Below, one piece after another: positions 43,598-51,632 of a stretch of DNA of 64,000 nucleotides. The number at the start of each line of letters is the position of its first letter. Within the stretch, counting starts at the first letter, position 1. Below the pieces are notes generated by a model, which worked only from the letters and a program-made list of their open reading frames with translations, was not told the DNA's origin and made no database searches. This stretch comes from Paraplanobispora siamensis. GTDB taxonomy: Bacteria > Actinomycetota > Actinomycetes > Streptosporangiales > Streptosporangiaceae. Position numbers and translations under genes: made by a program. The DNA lies in contig NZ_BOOJ01000028.1 of the NCBI RefSeq assembly GCF_016863175.1, forward strand, positions 1 through 64,000. The letters are read 5' to 3'.

Positions 43598-44713
43598 TCA
43601 GGACTCGGCGCCCAGGGCGATGGTCTCGGCGACCTCGGTGTGGCGCTCGGCCTCCTCGACGGCGAAGCGTTCGGCGTCGAGCTTGTCGGCGATGTCCTCG
43701 TCCTGCTTCATCAGCGCGTCCAGGCTCTGGCCGGCCATCTCCAGCACGCCCATGTCGGCGTAGGCCTGCTGCAGGCGGGGGCTCCACAGGCCGATGTCCT
43801 TGACGCACGGGACGATGCGGCTGAACAGCAGCGAGCGGAACAGCCGCAGGTACTCCGACTGGTCCACGGCCTCCATGGCCTGGGCGACCTCGGCCTTGCT
43901 CAGGCCGAGGTTCTCCCAGGTCTCCCGGCCGCGCAGGCGGTCGCGCATCAGGTAGCAGCCCTCGATGACGAAGTCCTCGCGCTCGCGCAGCTCGCTCTCG
44001 CTGAGGTTGCGGTAGTAGTCGCGCAGCGCCATGCGGCCGAAGGCGACGTGGCGGGCCTCGTCCTGCATCACGTAGGCGAGGATCTGCTTGGGCAGCGGCT
44101 TGGTGGTGATGTCGCGCATCACGCCGAAGGCGGCCAGGGCCAGGCCCTCGATGAGCACCTGCATGCCCAGGTAGGGCATGTCCCAGCGGGAGTCGCTCAG
44201 GGTGCTGTCCAGCAGCGACTTGAGGTGCTCGTTGATGGGGTAGGCCAGGCCGACCTTCTCCTGCAGGAAACGGGCGTAGGTCTCGGCGTGCCGGGCCTCG
44301 TCCATGGTCTGGGTGGCGGCGTAGAACTTGGAGTCGAGGTCGGGGACCGACTCGACGATCCGGGCTGAGCAGATCATCGCGCCCTGCTCGCCGTGCAGGA
44401 ACTGGGAGAACTGCCAGGCCACGTTGTGCAGGCGGACGTCCCGGCGCTGCTTCTCGTCCATCCGGTCCCACAACGGGGTGCCGTAGATGGCGATGGTGGT
44501 GTCGGGGATGCCGAGGATGTCGTACGGATCGACCTCGAGGTCCCAGTCGATGCGCTTGACGGAGTCCCACTGCTTGTCCTTGCCCTTCTGGTACAGGGCG
44601 AGCATGCGGTCTCTGCCGTCGTCGTATTCCCAGGTGAAGCGGGCGGCGCCCGCGGCCTCCACGTCCCACGTGGAGAGTCCGGCCGGGATCGTGTACAGGT
44701 CGTGCGTCGACAA
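43598..44713 (-). CDS. Ferritin-like di-iron protein (371 aa)
   Basis: A member of the ferritin-like di-iron carboxylate superfamily related to ribonucleotide reductase R2. The six iron ligands can be placed: Glu109 (HGEQGA), Glu139 and His142 (DEARHAE), Glu189 (LIEGLAL), Glu219 and His222 (DEARHVAFG). It therefore probably binds two irons and activates oxygen, or is a non-catalytic relative; the substrate is unknown. The start is TTG at 44713, with GGAGGT five bases upstream. It is divergent from a TetR gene, with a doubled operator in between that lies just upstream of the start, so it is the regulator's likely target. Confidence 0.88.
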   Translation of the reverse strand: MSTHDLYTIPAGLSTWDVEAAGAARFTWEYDDGRDRMLALYQKGKDKQWDSVKRIDWDLEVDPYDILGIPDTTIAIYGTPLWDRMDEKQRRDVRLHNVAWQFSQFLHGEQGAMICSARIVESVPDLDSKFYAATQTMDEARHAETYARFLQEKVGLAYPINEHLKSLLDSTLSDSRWDMPYLGMQVLIEGLALAAFGVMRDITTKPLPKQILAYVMQDEARHVAFGRMALRDYYRNLSESELREREDFVIEGCYLMRDRLRGRETWENLGLSKAEVAQAMEAVDQSEYLRLFRSLLFSRIVPCVKDIGLWSPRLQQAYADMGVLEMAGQSLDALMKQDEDIADKLDAERFAVEEAERHTEVAETIALGAES

Positions 44714-44725
44714 TGCGACCTCCAG

Positions 44726-44775
44726 GGACGTACACCGTACGTATGTCTGGAGCGTGGCACGTACGGTGTACGTCC
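44726..44775. promoter_or_regulatory. Doubled palindromic operator between di-iron protein and TetR genes
   Basis: Two 17-base arms (GGACGTACACCGTACGT at 44726-44742 and its exact inverse at 44759-44775) flank a 16-base spacer. Each arm is itself a 15-base near-palindrome, ACGTAC-ACC-GTACGT, so two TetR dimers could bind side by side. The region lies just upstream of both divergent genes. Confidence 0.7.
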
Positions 44776-44802
44776 GTCAATGGGCGGGAGGAGAATGGGG
44801 CC

Positions 44803-45444
44803 ATGCCTGTCGAGCCGCTGTCCCGCCCGCGCATCGTCGCCGCCGCCATCGACCTGATCGAGCGCGAGGGGGCCGACGCGATATCCATGCGCAGGATCGC
44901 CGCCGACCTGGGCGTGGGCGTCATGTCGCTCTACAACCACGTGCCCAACAAGGCGACGCTGCTGGACGCGGTGGCCGAGACGGTGCTGTCGGGGATCGAG
45001 TTCACCGACGACCCCGACGCCGACTGGACCGACCGCGTGCGCATGCAGGCGCGGGCGTTCCGGCAGATCGCCCACCACTATCCCCGGTGCACGATGGTGG
45101 TGGTCAGCCGCCAGCTCCAGTCGCCGGCCGGGATGCTGCCGGTCGAGCGGGCGCTCGCCACGCTGCGCAGCGTCGGCTTCGACGGCGAGGAGGCGGTGCG
45201 CATCCTGCGGATGTTCATCGCCTACATCGTGGGGTCGCTGCTGCGGGAGGTCGGCGTCACCCCCACCTTCGCCCCGGTCCACCACTCCCAGGTGGACATC
45301 GAGAAGGTGGACCCGGTGCTGTTCCCCGAGACCAGGTCCCTGGCGGTGGAGCTGGGCGCCTGCGACCACGAGGCCGAGTTCGAGTTCGGGATGGAGCTTC
45401 TCATCCAGGCCATCGCCGGCCGTCTCGCCGGGCGCGGGAGGTGA
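44803..45444 (+). CDS. TetR-family regulator (213 aa)
   Basis: N-terminal HTH: SRPRIVAAAIDLIEREGADAISMRRIAADLGVGVMSLYNHVPNKATLLDAV (given in part), typical of the TetR_C group. The C-terminal domain is rich in Leu/Val/Glu and acidic near the end. GGGAGGAGA lies about ten bases upstream of the ATG at 44803; the reading can extend upstream but that would cover the operator. It is divergent from the di-iron protein gene, which it probably represses together with itself. Confidence 0.9.
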   Translation: MPVEPLSRPRIVAAAIDLIEREGADAISMRRIAADLGVGVMSLYNHVPNKATLLDAVAETVLSGIEFTDDPDADWTDRVRMQARAFRQIAHHYPRCTMVVVSRQLQSPAGMLPVERALATLRSVGFDGEEAVRILRMFIAYIVGSLLREVGVTPTFAPVHHSQVDIEKVDPVLFPETRSLAVELGACDHEAEFEFGMELLIQAIAGRLAGRGR

Positions 45445-45562
45445 GGTCCCGGGTCCGGCCGCAGACCGGTGGAAGCCGGTGGAAAAGGGTGACGCCCGGG
45501 GCTCCCGAAACCCCGGGCGTCGGCGAGGAGTGTGCCCTTCCCCTGGCAACTCCCCGCGTGGG

Positions 45563-46087
45563 TCAATACCAGTTCCTCGACCGGAAGTGACCCCACGCGC
45601 CGCACGGTGACCCGTAGCGGCTCTTGATGTAGCGCAGACCCCAGTGGATCTGCGTGGCCGGGTTGGACCGCCAGTCCCCGCCGCTGCCGCTCATCTTCGA
45701 GCCCGGCAGCGCCTGGGGGATGCCGTAGGCACCCGAGGAGCGGTTCTGCGCCCGGTGGTTCCAGTTGCTCTCCCTGGTCCAGAGACTGTCCAGGCACTGG
45801 AACTGGTTCTGGGACCACGCCCGGCGGGAGACGAGGCGGAAAGCGATCGCCTTGTTCCTGCCCTTGGCGGTCCTGGCACGTGACCTGGCCCGGGGCTCCG
45901 CCCGGGTCGACCACACGCCCCGGTGGACGTTCCCCGTCGACCGCACGCTCTGGTGAACCGCCTGAGCCGCCCCTTCCCTGGACGGTTCGGCGTTCTCCTC
46001 GGCGTGCCCGGTCATCGTCGATCCGATCACGGTGGACGCGGTGAGCACGGTCACGGCCGTGGCACGGAGAACGCGGTTTCCGTTCAT
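45563..46087 (-). CDS. Secreted transglycosylase-like protein (174 aa)
   Basis: A signal peptide of about 25-30 residues (ending near MTGHAEE) is followed by a basic linker (RAEPRARSRARTAKGRN) and a C-terminal lysozyme-like domain of about 75 residues: LDSLWTRESNWNHRAQN with the catalytic-type glutamate, RSSGAYGIPQALPGSKMS, and HWGLRYIKSRYGSPCGAW. This resembles the transglycosylase SLT-like domain of actinomycete cell-wall proteins. I start at the third ATG of an ATG triplet (46087), with GGAAGG six bases upstream. It would cut or remodel peptidoglycan outside the cell. Confidence 0.84.
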   Translation of the reverse strand: MNGNRVLRATAVTVLTASTVIGSTMTGHAEENAEPSREGAAQAVHQSVRSTGNVHRGVWSTRAEPRARSRARTAKGRNKAIAFRLVSRRAWSQNQFQCLDSLWTRESNWNHRAQNRSSGAYGIPQALPGSKMSGSGGDWRSNPATQIHWGLRYIKSRYGSPCGAWGHFRSRNWY

Positions 46088-46514
46088 CATCATCCTTCCG
46101 TCGGGCCGCGTGCGGGAGGCGGACGGGGACGTGAAGATCCCCACCCGCTCGGCGCTCCCTCGCCCGTGGCTCGCACGAGGGGCGCCCGCGTGGTCGGCCG
46201 GCATGTTCCGGCACGACGCCGCGGCGGTGTCTCTAGGCGGTTTCTAGTACGCCGGGGCGGCGCCGGAGGGCGGCTGCGACACGGGAAAGAGAGCTGTTTA
46301 CCCGATCTTCGAAACCTCCGGGCGGTTCGGAGGGTGCGGGCTGAACACGGTCCGCGGACCGAGGGGGCGGCCGGGTGGAAAAAATCGGCCTGTCATGGGG
46401 TTTGAAGCGCGATGCCCCGTCTGGTCGGGACTCGTCGCGGATGGGGAACGGCGTGCCGCGAGGCGGGGGATGCCCCGCCGATGCGGGTGAAAGGCCGCCG
46501 ATTACCCTCTGGTC
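46088..46514. other. Intergenic region between transglycosylase-like and glutathione peroxidase genes
   Basis: This 427-bp divergent gap has no convincing gene. It holds a 14-bp palindrome CGGTCCGCGGACCG (46348-46361), an imperfect CCTCCG/CGGAGG hairpin at about 46315-46333, and a short A/T run near 46380. Cell-wall lytic genes of actinomycetes often have a ydaO (c-di-AMP) riboswitch upstream. I looked for it on the minus strand and did not see its conserved core, but cannot exclude a diverged copy. The right end carries the -10 of the peroxidase gene. Confidence 0.5.
46503..46514 (+). promoter_or_regulatory. -10 element for a leaderless glutathione peroxidase transcript
   Basis: TACCCT (46503-46508) is six bases before the ATG at 46515, with no ribosome site. 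Confidence 0.5.
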
Positions 46515-47000
46515 ATGAACATTCGTGACATCCCGGTAGAAACCCTGTCCGGTACCCCCACCACGATCGCCGAACTCGTCGGCGACAAGTCCCTGCTCAT
46601 CGTGAACGTGGCCTCCAAGTGCGGTCTCACTCCGCAGTACGCGGGCCTGGTCGACCTCCAGCGGACCTACGGCGAGCGCGGGTTCACCGTCGTCGGCGTG
46701 CCGTGCAACCAGTTCATGGGCCAGGAGCCGGGCACCGCCGAGGAGATCCAGGAGTTCTGCGCGGTGAACTACGGCGTCGACTTCCCGCTGCTGGCCAAGA
46801 GCGAGGTCAACGGCGAGGGCAGGCACCCGCTCTACGCCGAGCTGACCGAGGTCGCCGACGCCGAGGGCGCAGCGGGGGACGTGCAGTGGAACTTCGAGAA
46901 GTTCCTGGTCGCCCGCGACGGGCGGATCCTGGGCCGGTTCCGGCCCGGCGTCGTGCCCGAGGACCCCGCCCTCGTCGAGGCGATCGAGAAGTCCCTCTGA
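46515..47000 (+). CDS. Glutathione peroxidase-family protein (161 aa)
   Basis: A thiol peroxidase of the glutathione peroxidase fold. The peroxidatic cysteine is in VNVASKCGLTPQY; the Gln of CNQFMGQEPG and Trp-Asn of WNFEKFLV complete the catalytic tetrad. Selenocysteine is replaced by cysteine, as in most bacteria; actinomycetes lack glutathione, so the reductant is probably thioredoxin or mycothiol. Leaderless start. Confidence 0.93.
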   Translation: MNIRDIPVETLSGTPTTIAELVGDKSLLIVNVASKCGLTPQYAGLVDLQRTYGERGFTVVGVPCNQFMGQEPGTAEEIQEFCAVNYGVDFPLLAKSEVNGEGRHPLYAELTEVADAEGAAGDVQWNFEKFLVARDGRILGRFRPGVVPEDPALVEAIEKSL

Positions 47001-47012
47001 GTCCCGGCCGGT

Positions 47013-47999
47013 TCACTGAGTGCGGCGCGGGCCGCAGCTGCCCCTGACGATCAGTTCGGTGGGCAGCAGCGCCCCGCGCGGGCGCCGTCCGCCGGCGCGC
47101 AGCACCAGTTCGGCCGCGCGGTAGCCGATGTCCTGGGCGGGCTCGGCGATCACGGTCAGCGGGGGGGAGCACAGCTCCGCCCAGGGCACGTCGTCGAACA
47201 TGATCAGCGAGAGGTCCTTGGGCACCCGCAGGTCGAGCTCCCTGGCGGCGAGCACGGCGGCCTCGCCCAGCTGGTTGCCCCCGGCGAGCACGGCGGTCAG
47301 GTCGGGCCGGTGCTGGAAGAGCCCGGCCGCCGCCGCGTAGGCGGAGTCGCGGCTGCCCCGCGCGAAGACGATGAGCTCCTCGTCCACCAGCGCGCCCAGC
47401 GTCTGCCGGAAGACCGAGACCCGGCTGTCCTGCCCGGGGCCGCCCAGATAGGCGATGCGCCGGTGGCCCAGCCCCGTCAGATAGTCCACCGCGGTGCGCA
47501 CGCCCGCCCGGTCGTCGGCGAGGACGGCCGGCACATCCTGGCGGCCCGCGGCGAGCCGGTGGGCGAACACGGTGGTCAGCCCGCTGCGCAGGGTCGGCTC
47601 CCAGATCTCCCCGTTGCCGGCGGGCACCGCCACCACCCGGTCGACCCCCTGCTCCAGCAGCACGGCGATCTCCTCGGCCTCGCGCTCGGCGTCGTCGCCG
47701 GTGGTGCCCAGGATGACCGGCTCGCCGGCCGAGCGCGCGCAGGCCAGCACGCCGTCGGCCAGGCGGCCGTAGAAGCTGTCGGTGATGTCGGGCACGAGCA
47801 GCCCGATCCCGCCCGAGCGCCGCTGGCGCAGGTTGCGCCCGAGCGCGCTGGGCCGGTAGTCGAGCTGGGCCGCCACGGTCAGCACCCGTTCCCGCGTCTC
47901 CGGGCTGGCCGAGCCGCCCGACAGCACCCGGGAGACCGTGGCCACTCCGACGCCCGCCGCCTCCGCGACGTCCTTGATGGTGGTCCGGCGCATGTTCAT
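47013..47999 (-). CDS. LacI-family regulator (328 aa)
   Basis: N-terminal LacI HTH: TTIKDVAEAAGVGVATVSRVLSGG. A periplasmic-binding-protein type I effector domain follows (IGLLVPDITDSFYGRLADGV, AYLGGPGQDSRVSVFRQTLG and FDDVPWAELCSPPLTVI). It probably binds a sugar or sugar phosphate. The start ATG at 47999 lies on one arm of an operator; a second ATG is two codons downstream. It is divergent from msiK by 177 bp; two related operator sequences (see separate entries) suggest that it represses itself and the ATPase gene. Confidence 0.92.
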   Translation of the reverse strand: MNMRRTTIKDVAEAAGVGVATVSRVLSGGSASPETRERVLTVAAQLDYRPSALGRNLRQRRSGGIGLLVPDITDSFYGRLADGVLACARSAGEPVILGTTGDDAEREAEEIAVLLEQGVDRVVAVPAGNGEIWEPTLRSGLTTVFAHRLAAGRQDVPAVLADDRAGVRTAVDYLTGLGHRRIAYLGGPGQDSRVSVFRQTLGALVDEELIVFARGSRDSAYAAAAGLFQHRPDLTAVLAGGNQLGEAAVLAARELDLRVPKDLSLIMFDDVPWAELCSPPLTVIAEPAQDIGYRAAELVLRAGGRRPRGALLPTELIVRGSCGPRRTQ

Positions 48000-48013
48000 G
48001 GAAACGATTCCAT
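47998..48013. promoter_or_regulatory. Operator-like palindrome at the start of the LacI gene
   Basis: ATGGAAACGATTCCAT has 6-bp arms around ACGA and fits the general LacI-family style with a central CG. It overlaps the start codon, consistent with autorepression. Confidence 0.6.
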
Positions 48014-48086
48014 CATGGTTTCCGTGGTGGCGACAGCACGGAGAGGTAACGGCGCCGCAGGTGACAAGCCAAAACTCTCTGGACCC

Positions 48087-48133
48087 TTGACAGCGATGTC
48101 CGGTTCAGGTGAGATTCATGAAAACGTATCCAC
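48087..48133 (+). promoter_or_regulatory. msiK promoter with LacI-type operator at the start of transcription
   Basis: A perfect -35 TTGACA (48087-48092) lies 17 bp from TGAGAT (48110-48115). A sequence ATGAAAACGTATCCAC (48118-48133) overlaps the expected transcription start and shares 12 of 16 bases with the palindrome at 47998-48013. This places a likely LacI-family site where it can block transcription. Confidence 0.58.
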
Positions 48134-48176
48134 ATCGGGTGAACGCGGGGTTGGCCCGAAGCGCTAAGGACTGTCC

Positions 48177-49397
48177 ATGGCATCCATCGTTCTCAACAAC
48201 GTCGACAAGATTTATGCGGGCGGCGTGAAGGCAGTGAACGGCCTCAACCTTGAGATCAAGGACGGGGAGTTCATGGTGCTGGTCGGTCCGTCCGGTTGCG
48301 GTAAGTCCACCGCCCTGCGGATGATCGCCGGTCTTGAGGACATCAGCGGCGGCGAGATCCTCATCGGCGAGAAGGTGGTCAACCACCTGCCGCCCAAGGA
48401 CCGCGACATCGCCATGGTCTTCCAGAACTACGCGCTCTACCCGCACATGACCGTCGAGGAGAACCTCGCCTTCGGTCTCAAGCTCCGCAAGATGCCCAAG
48501 GCGGAGATCTCCAAGCGCGTCGGCGAGGCCGCCAAGATGCTCGGCCTGGAGCAGTACCTCAAGCGCAAGCCGGCCGCCCTGTCCGGTGGTCAGCGCCAGC
48601 GTGTCGCGATGGGCCGCGCCATCGTGCGTGAGCCGCAGGCCTTCCTCATGGACGAGCCGCTGTCCAACCTCGACGCCAAGCTCCGCGTCTCCATGCGCGC
48701 CTCGCTCAACACGATGCACGAGCGCCTCGGCGTGACCACCGTCTACGTCACGCACGACCAGGTCGAGGCCATGACCCTGGGCGACCGCGTCTGCGTCCTG
48801 CGCGACGGTCTGCTCCAGCAGGTCGACACCCCGCAGAACCTCTTCGACAACCCGGTCAACCTGTTCGTCGCAGGCTTCATGGGCTCCCCGTCGATGAACT
48901 TCGTCAACGCCGAGCTGGTCCGCGGCGAGGGCGGCGCCGCCGTCGCGTTCGCCGGCTACAAGCTGCCGGTGCCGCAGTCGACCTTCAACGACAAGCCCGG
49001 TCTCGACCAGTACCTCGGCAAGCAGGTCATCCTGGGCATCCGCCCCTCCGACTTCGAGGACTCGGTGGCGGCCAACGGCCACGCCGGCGGCTGGGTCCGC
49101 CTGCCGGTCCGCGCCGAGGTCACCGAGGAGCTGGGCTCCGAGATCAACGTCCTGTTCCTGATCGACGCCCCGCCGGTCCAGCACCAGGACACCGTGGCCG
49201 CGGCCGACGCCGGTGACGACGAGGACGCCACCCTCCCGCTGGTCGGCGACAAGTCGCTGTGGACCGCCCGCGTGAACTCCCGCAGCCACGTCCGCCCCGG
49301 CCAGCACATCGAGCTGGTCGTGGACACCCACAACCTGCACTTCTTCGACCCGGCCTCCGGCCTGTCGATCGGCCACACCGCGGGCATCCGCGTCTGA
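48177..49397 (+). CDS. msiK: Sugar ABC transporter ATPase, MsiK/UgpC/MalK-type (406 aa)
   Basis: The ATPase serves one or several sugar importers. It has Walker [15 protein letters not shown], the Q-loop [16 protein letters not shown], signature [13 protein letters not shown], Walker [16 protein letters not shown] and the H-loop [11 protein letters not shown], then the regulatory OB-fold domain (about residues 240-406). No permease or binding protein gene is adjacent, as for the shared Streptomyces MsiK. AAGGAC precedes the ATG. The codon use appears typical of a highly expressed gene (almost all AAG, GTC, CGC). It probably energises sugar uptake at several distant loci and is set by the LacI regulator next door. 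Confidence 0.93.
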   Translation: MASIVLNNVDKIYAGGVKAVNGLNLEIKDGEFMVLVGPSGCGKSTALRMIAGLEDISGGEILIGEKVVNHLPPKDRDIAMVFQNYALYPHMTVEENLAFGLKLRKMPKAEISKRVGEAAKMLGLEQYLKRKPAALSGGQRQRVAMGRAIVREPQAFLMDEPLSNLDAKLRVSMRASLNTMHERLGVTTVYVTHDQVEAMTLGDRVCVLRDGLLQQVDTPQNLFDNPVNLFVAGFMGSPSMNFVNAELVRGEGGAAVAFAGYKLPVPQSTFNDKPGLDQYLGKQVILGIRPSDFEDSVAANGHAGGWVRLPVRAEVTEELGSEINVLFLIDAPPVQHQDTVAAADAGDDEDATLPLVGDKSLWTARVNSRSHVRPGQHIELVVDTHNLHFFDPASGLSIGHTAGIRV

Positions 49398-49412
49398 CCA
49401 TCCCCGCAGGGC

Positions 49413-49457
49413 GAACGGGCCCGCGCCACGACCCCCTCCCGTGGCGCGGGCCCGTTC
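49413..49457 (+). terminator. Strong hairpin terminator of msiK
   Basis: Perfect 18-bp arms, GAACGGGCCCGCGCCACG (49413-49430) and its complement at 49440-49457, with a 9-base loop (ACCCCCTCC). It begins 15 bases after the msiK stop codon. Confidence 0.85.
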
Positions 49458-49470
49458 CCGTCCGCGCACG

Positions 49471-49520
49471 CCGTACGGCCCCGCGGCGAAAGGCCGTACG
49501 GCCCGGGCGGGGCCGTACGG
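49471..49520 (-). terminator. Hairpin with three GCCGTACGGC cores near the 3' end of the SDR gene
   Basis: CCGTACGGCCCCGC (49471-49484) pairs perfectly with GCGGGGCCGTACGG (49507-49520). The 22-base loop holds a third GGCCGTACGGCC palindrome. It lies 13 bases beyond the stop of the minus-strand SDR gene, so it can terminate that transcript. It is close to but distinct from the msiK terminator. Confidence 0.55.
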
Positions 49521-49533
49521 CGCGGCGGGCCGG

Positions 49534-50286
49534 CTACCTGCGCCCGAGGCGGCGCGAGACCTGGCCGGTGAGCTTGCCCGGGACCAGCCTGCCGACCGCG
49601 ACGATGGCCTTGTAGCGCAGGTCCGGCACGCTCACCCAGGCGCCGCGCGCCAGGTCGCGCATGGCCTCGGCGACCACCTTGTCGGCCGACAGCCACAGCA
49701 CGCCGGGGATGCCGGAGACGTCCATCGAGGCGCGCTCGTGGAACTCGGTGCGGACGAAGCCGGGGCACAGGGCCATGACCCGCACCCGCTCGCCGGCCAG
49801 CTCGGCGGCCGTCGACCGGCTGAAGTTGACCACCCAGGCCTTGGACGCGCTGTAGGTCCCCCGGGTGAAGAACGCCGCCACCGAGGCCACGTTGATCACT
49901 CCTCCCCGGTCGCGCTCCCGCATCCCCGGCAGCGCGGCCATCGTCAGGCGCAGCACCGCCTCGCAGTGCAGCTTCAGCATCCGCAGCTCGTCGGCCACGG
50001 GGACGTCGAGGAAGGCGCCGCGGTGGCCGAAGCCCGCGTTGTTGACCAGCAGGTCGACCCCTTCGCGGAGCCGCTGCTCGACCGCCGCGAGGCCGTCCTC
50101 GGCGGTCAGGTCGGCGGGGAGCACCTCGACCCGCACCCCGTAGCGCAGGCGCAGTTCCTCGGCGGAGACGGCCAGGCGCTTGTCGTCGCGGGCGACCAGG
50201 ACGAGGGAGAACCCGTCGGCGGCCAGGCGGCGCGCGAACGCGGCGCCGATGCCGGCGGTCGCGCCAGTGATCAGTGCGGAAGGCAT
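49534..50286 (-). CDS. Short-chain dehydrogenase/reductase, classical (250 aa)
   Basis: Rossmann-fold NAD(P)-dependent oxidoreductase: TGATAGIGAAFA at the N terminus, LLVNNAGFGHRG, INVASVAAFFT, and the YSASKAWV catalytic motif (Tyr-x3-Lys). The C-terminal 45 residues (RYKAIVAVGRLVPGKLTGQVSRRL) are basic, possibly a membrane-associated or extra strand. Leaderless start: TAGACT on the minus strand is six bases before the ATG. Substrate unknown. Confidence 0.9.
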   Translation of the reverse strand: MPSALITGATAGIGAAFARRLAADGFSLVLVARDDKRLAVSAEELRLRYGVRVEVLPADLTAEDGLAAVEQRLREGVDLLVNNAGFGHRGAFLDVPVADELRMLKLHCEAVLRLTMAALPGMRERDRGGVINVASVAAFFTRGTYSASKAWVVNFSRSTAAELAGERVRVMALCPGFVRTEFHERASMDVSGIPGVLWLSADKVVAEAMRDLARGAWVSVPDLRYKAIVAVGRLVPGKLTGQVSRRLGRR

Positions 50287-50298
50287 GACGGCAGTCTA
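50287..50298 (-). promoter_or_regulatory. -10 element for the leaderless SDR gene
   Basis: On the minus strand TAGACT (50298-50293) is separated by six bases (GCCGTC) from the ATG at 50286, and no ribosome site is present. Confidence 0.55.
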
Positions 50299-50420
50299 GG
50301 CACCGGGCCTGCGCCCCCGTCCGGCGGGATCACGACCGCCGGCGGGGGAGTCTTCAGGGAACCTCCACCCTTCCCGCCGGGTAGAGGGATCATCGAGGGT
50401 GGAGACCCGGAGGCTGGAGG

Positions 50421-51632
50421 GTGAGAACTGTGAGGATCTTCTCGTACCGGATGGGCGCGGGGACGGCTCTGCTGTGCGCGGTGCTGGCCGCCTGTTCGGC
50501 GGGCGGGCCGGCGGCCCCGCCCTCGGCCGCCGGGTCCGTGAGCGAGCCCTCCGCCACCGGGTCCGCACCCGGGCCCTCCGAGCCCGCGGGCTCGCCCTCC
50601 GCGTCCCCGGCCGCCCGGCCGCGTTTCACCGAGATCGCCCAGCTGGACCGGCCCGTGGCGATGGCCGTGCGCCCGGACGACTCCACGCTCTACGTCGCCG
50701 AGCAGAGCGGGCGGCTGCGGGCCGTCGCGGACGGCGAGGTCGCCGCCCGGCCCGTGGTGGACCTGTCGGAGGAGGTGAGCCAGGGCAACGAGCAGGGACT
50801 CCTGGGTGTGGCGTTCCACCCCGACGGGGACTTCCTCTATCTGAACTGGACCGACCGCGACGGGCACACCCACATCACGGAGTGGGCCTTCGACGGCCGC
50901 CGGGCGAGCGGCCGCAGGGACGTGCTGACCCAGCGCCAGCCGTACGCCAACCACAACGGCGGGCAGCTGGCCTTCGGGCCGGACGGCTATCTCTACATCG
51001 CGCTGGGCGACGGGGGCAGCGGGGGAGATCCGCAGGGCAACGGGCAGGACCTGGGCACCTGGCTGGGGAAGATCCTCAGGATCGACCCGCGCGGCAGGCC
51101 GTACACCGTTCCCGAGGACAACCCGTTCGTGGGAAAGAAGGGCGCCAAGCCTGAAATATGGTCGTACGGCCTGCGCAACCCCTGGCGCTTCACCTTCGAC
51201 CGCCGGACCGGTGACATGTGGATCGGCGACGTCGGCCAGAACGCCTGGGAGGAGGTGGACTTCGAGCCCGCGGGGGAGGGCGGGCGCAACTACGGCTGGA
51301 ACCTCCGGGAGGGCCGCCACCCGTTCCAGGGGAACGCCCCGAAGGGCCGGACGACCGATCCGGTCATCGAGTACCCGCTCGGCGAGGGCGGCAACTGCTC
51401 GGTGATCGCCGGATACGTCTACCGGGGGACCAGGCTTCCCGGCCTGTCGGGGCGCTTCCTCTACGGGGACTTCTGCGCGGGCTGGATCAGGTCGACCCCC
51501 GCCGACCGGCCGGGCGAGGGAGACAAGATCGGTGATGTCCGGCAGCTGTCGTCCTTCGGCCAGGACCACGACGGGGAGCTCTACGCGCTCAGCCTGGAGG
51601 GCCCCCTGTACCGCCTGGAGGCCGCACCCTAG
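50421..51632 (+). CDS. Secreted PQQ-type sugar dehydrogenase-like lipoprotein (403 aa)
   Basis: An exported lipoprotein (lipobox LAAC, with a Ser/Pro/Ala-rich spacer to about residue 68) carrying a six-blade propeller of the soluble glucose/sorbosone dehydrogenase family. Motifs are EQGLLGVAFHPDGDFLYLNW, NHNGGQLAFGPDGYLYIALGDGG, the GKILRIDP turn and YGLRNPWRFTFDRRTGDMWIGDVGQNAWEEV (given in part). Some members bind PQQ, others are inactive; PQQ ligands are not certain by eye. Start is GTG at 50421 or 50430; GGAGG repeats serve either. Its stop overlaps the opposite gene's stop. Confidence 0.88.
   Translation: MRTVRIFSYRMGAGTALLCAVLAACSAGGPAAPPSAAGSVSEPSATGSAPGPSEPAGSPSASPAARPRFTEIAQLDRPVAMAVRPDDSTLYVAEQSGRLRAVADGEVAARPVVDLSEEVSQGNEQGLLGVAFHPDGDFLYLNWTDRDGHTHITEWAFDGRRASGRRDVLTQRQPYANHNGGQLAFGPDGYLYIALGDGGSGGDPQGNGQDLGTWLGKILRIDPRGRPYTVPEDNPFVGKKGAKPEIWSYGLRNPWRFTFDRRTGDMWIGDVGQNAWEEVDFEPAGEGGRNYGWNLREGRHPFQGNAPKGRTTDPVIEYPLGEGGNCSVIAGYVYRGTRLPGLSGRFLYGDFCAGWIRSTPADRPGEGDKIGDVRQLSSFGQDHDGELYALSLEGPLYRLEAAP

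Noticed and set aside
43598-44713. Ribonucleotide reductase small subunit (nrdB/nrdF)
   Set aside because: It has the di-iron ligands but lacks an adjacent large subunit and I could not place a radical tyrosine, so only the superfamily is claimed.
46088-46514. ydaO (c-di-AMP) riboswitch upstream of the transglycosylase-like gene
   Set aside because: The conserved core sequences of the ydaO class were not seen on either strand; short similarities were too weak to claim.
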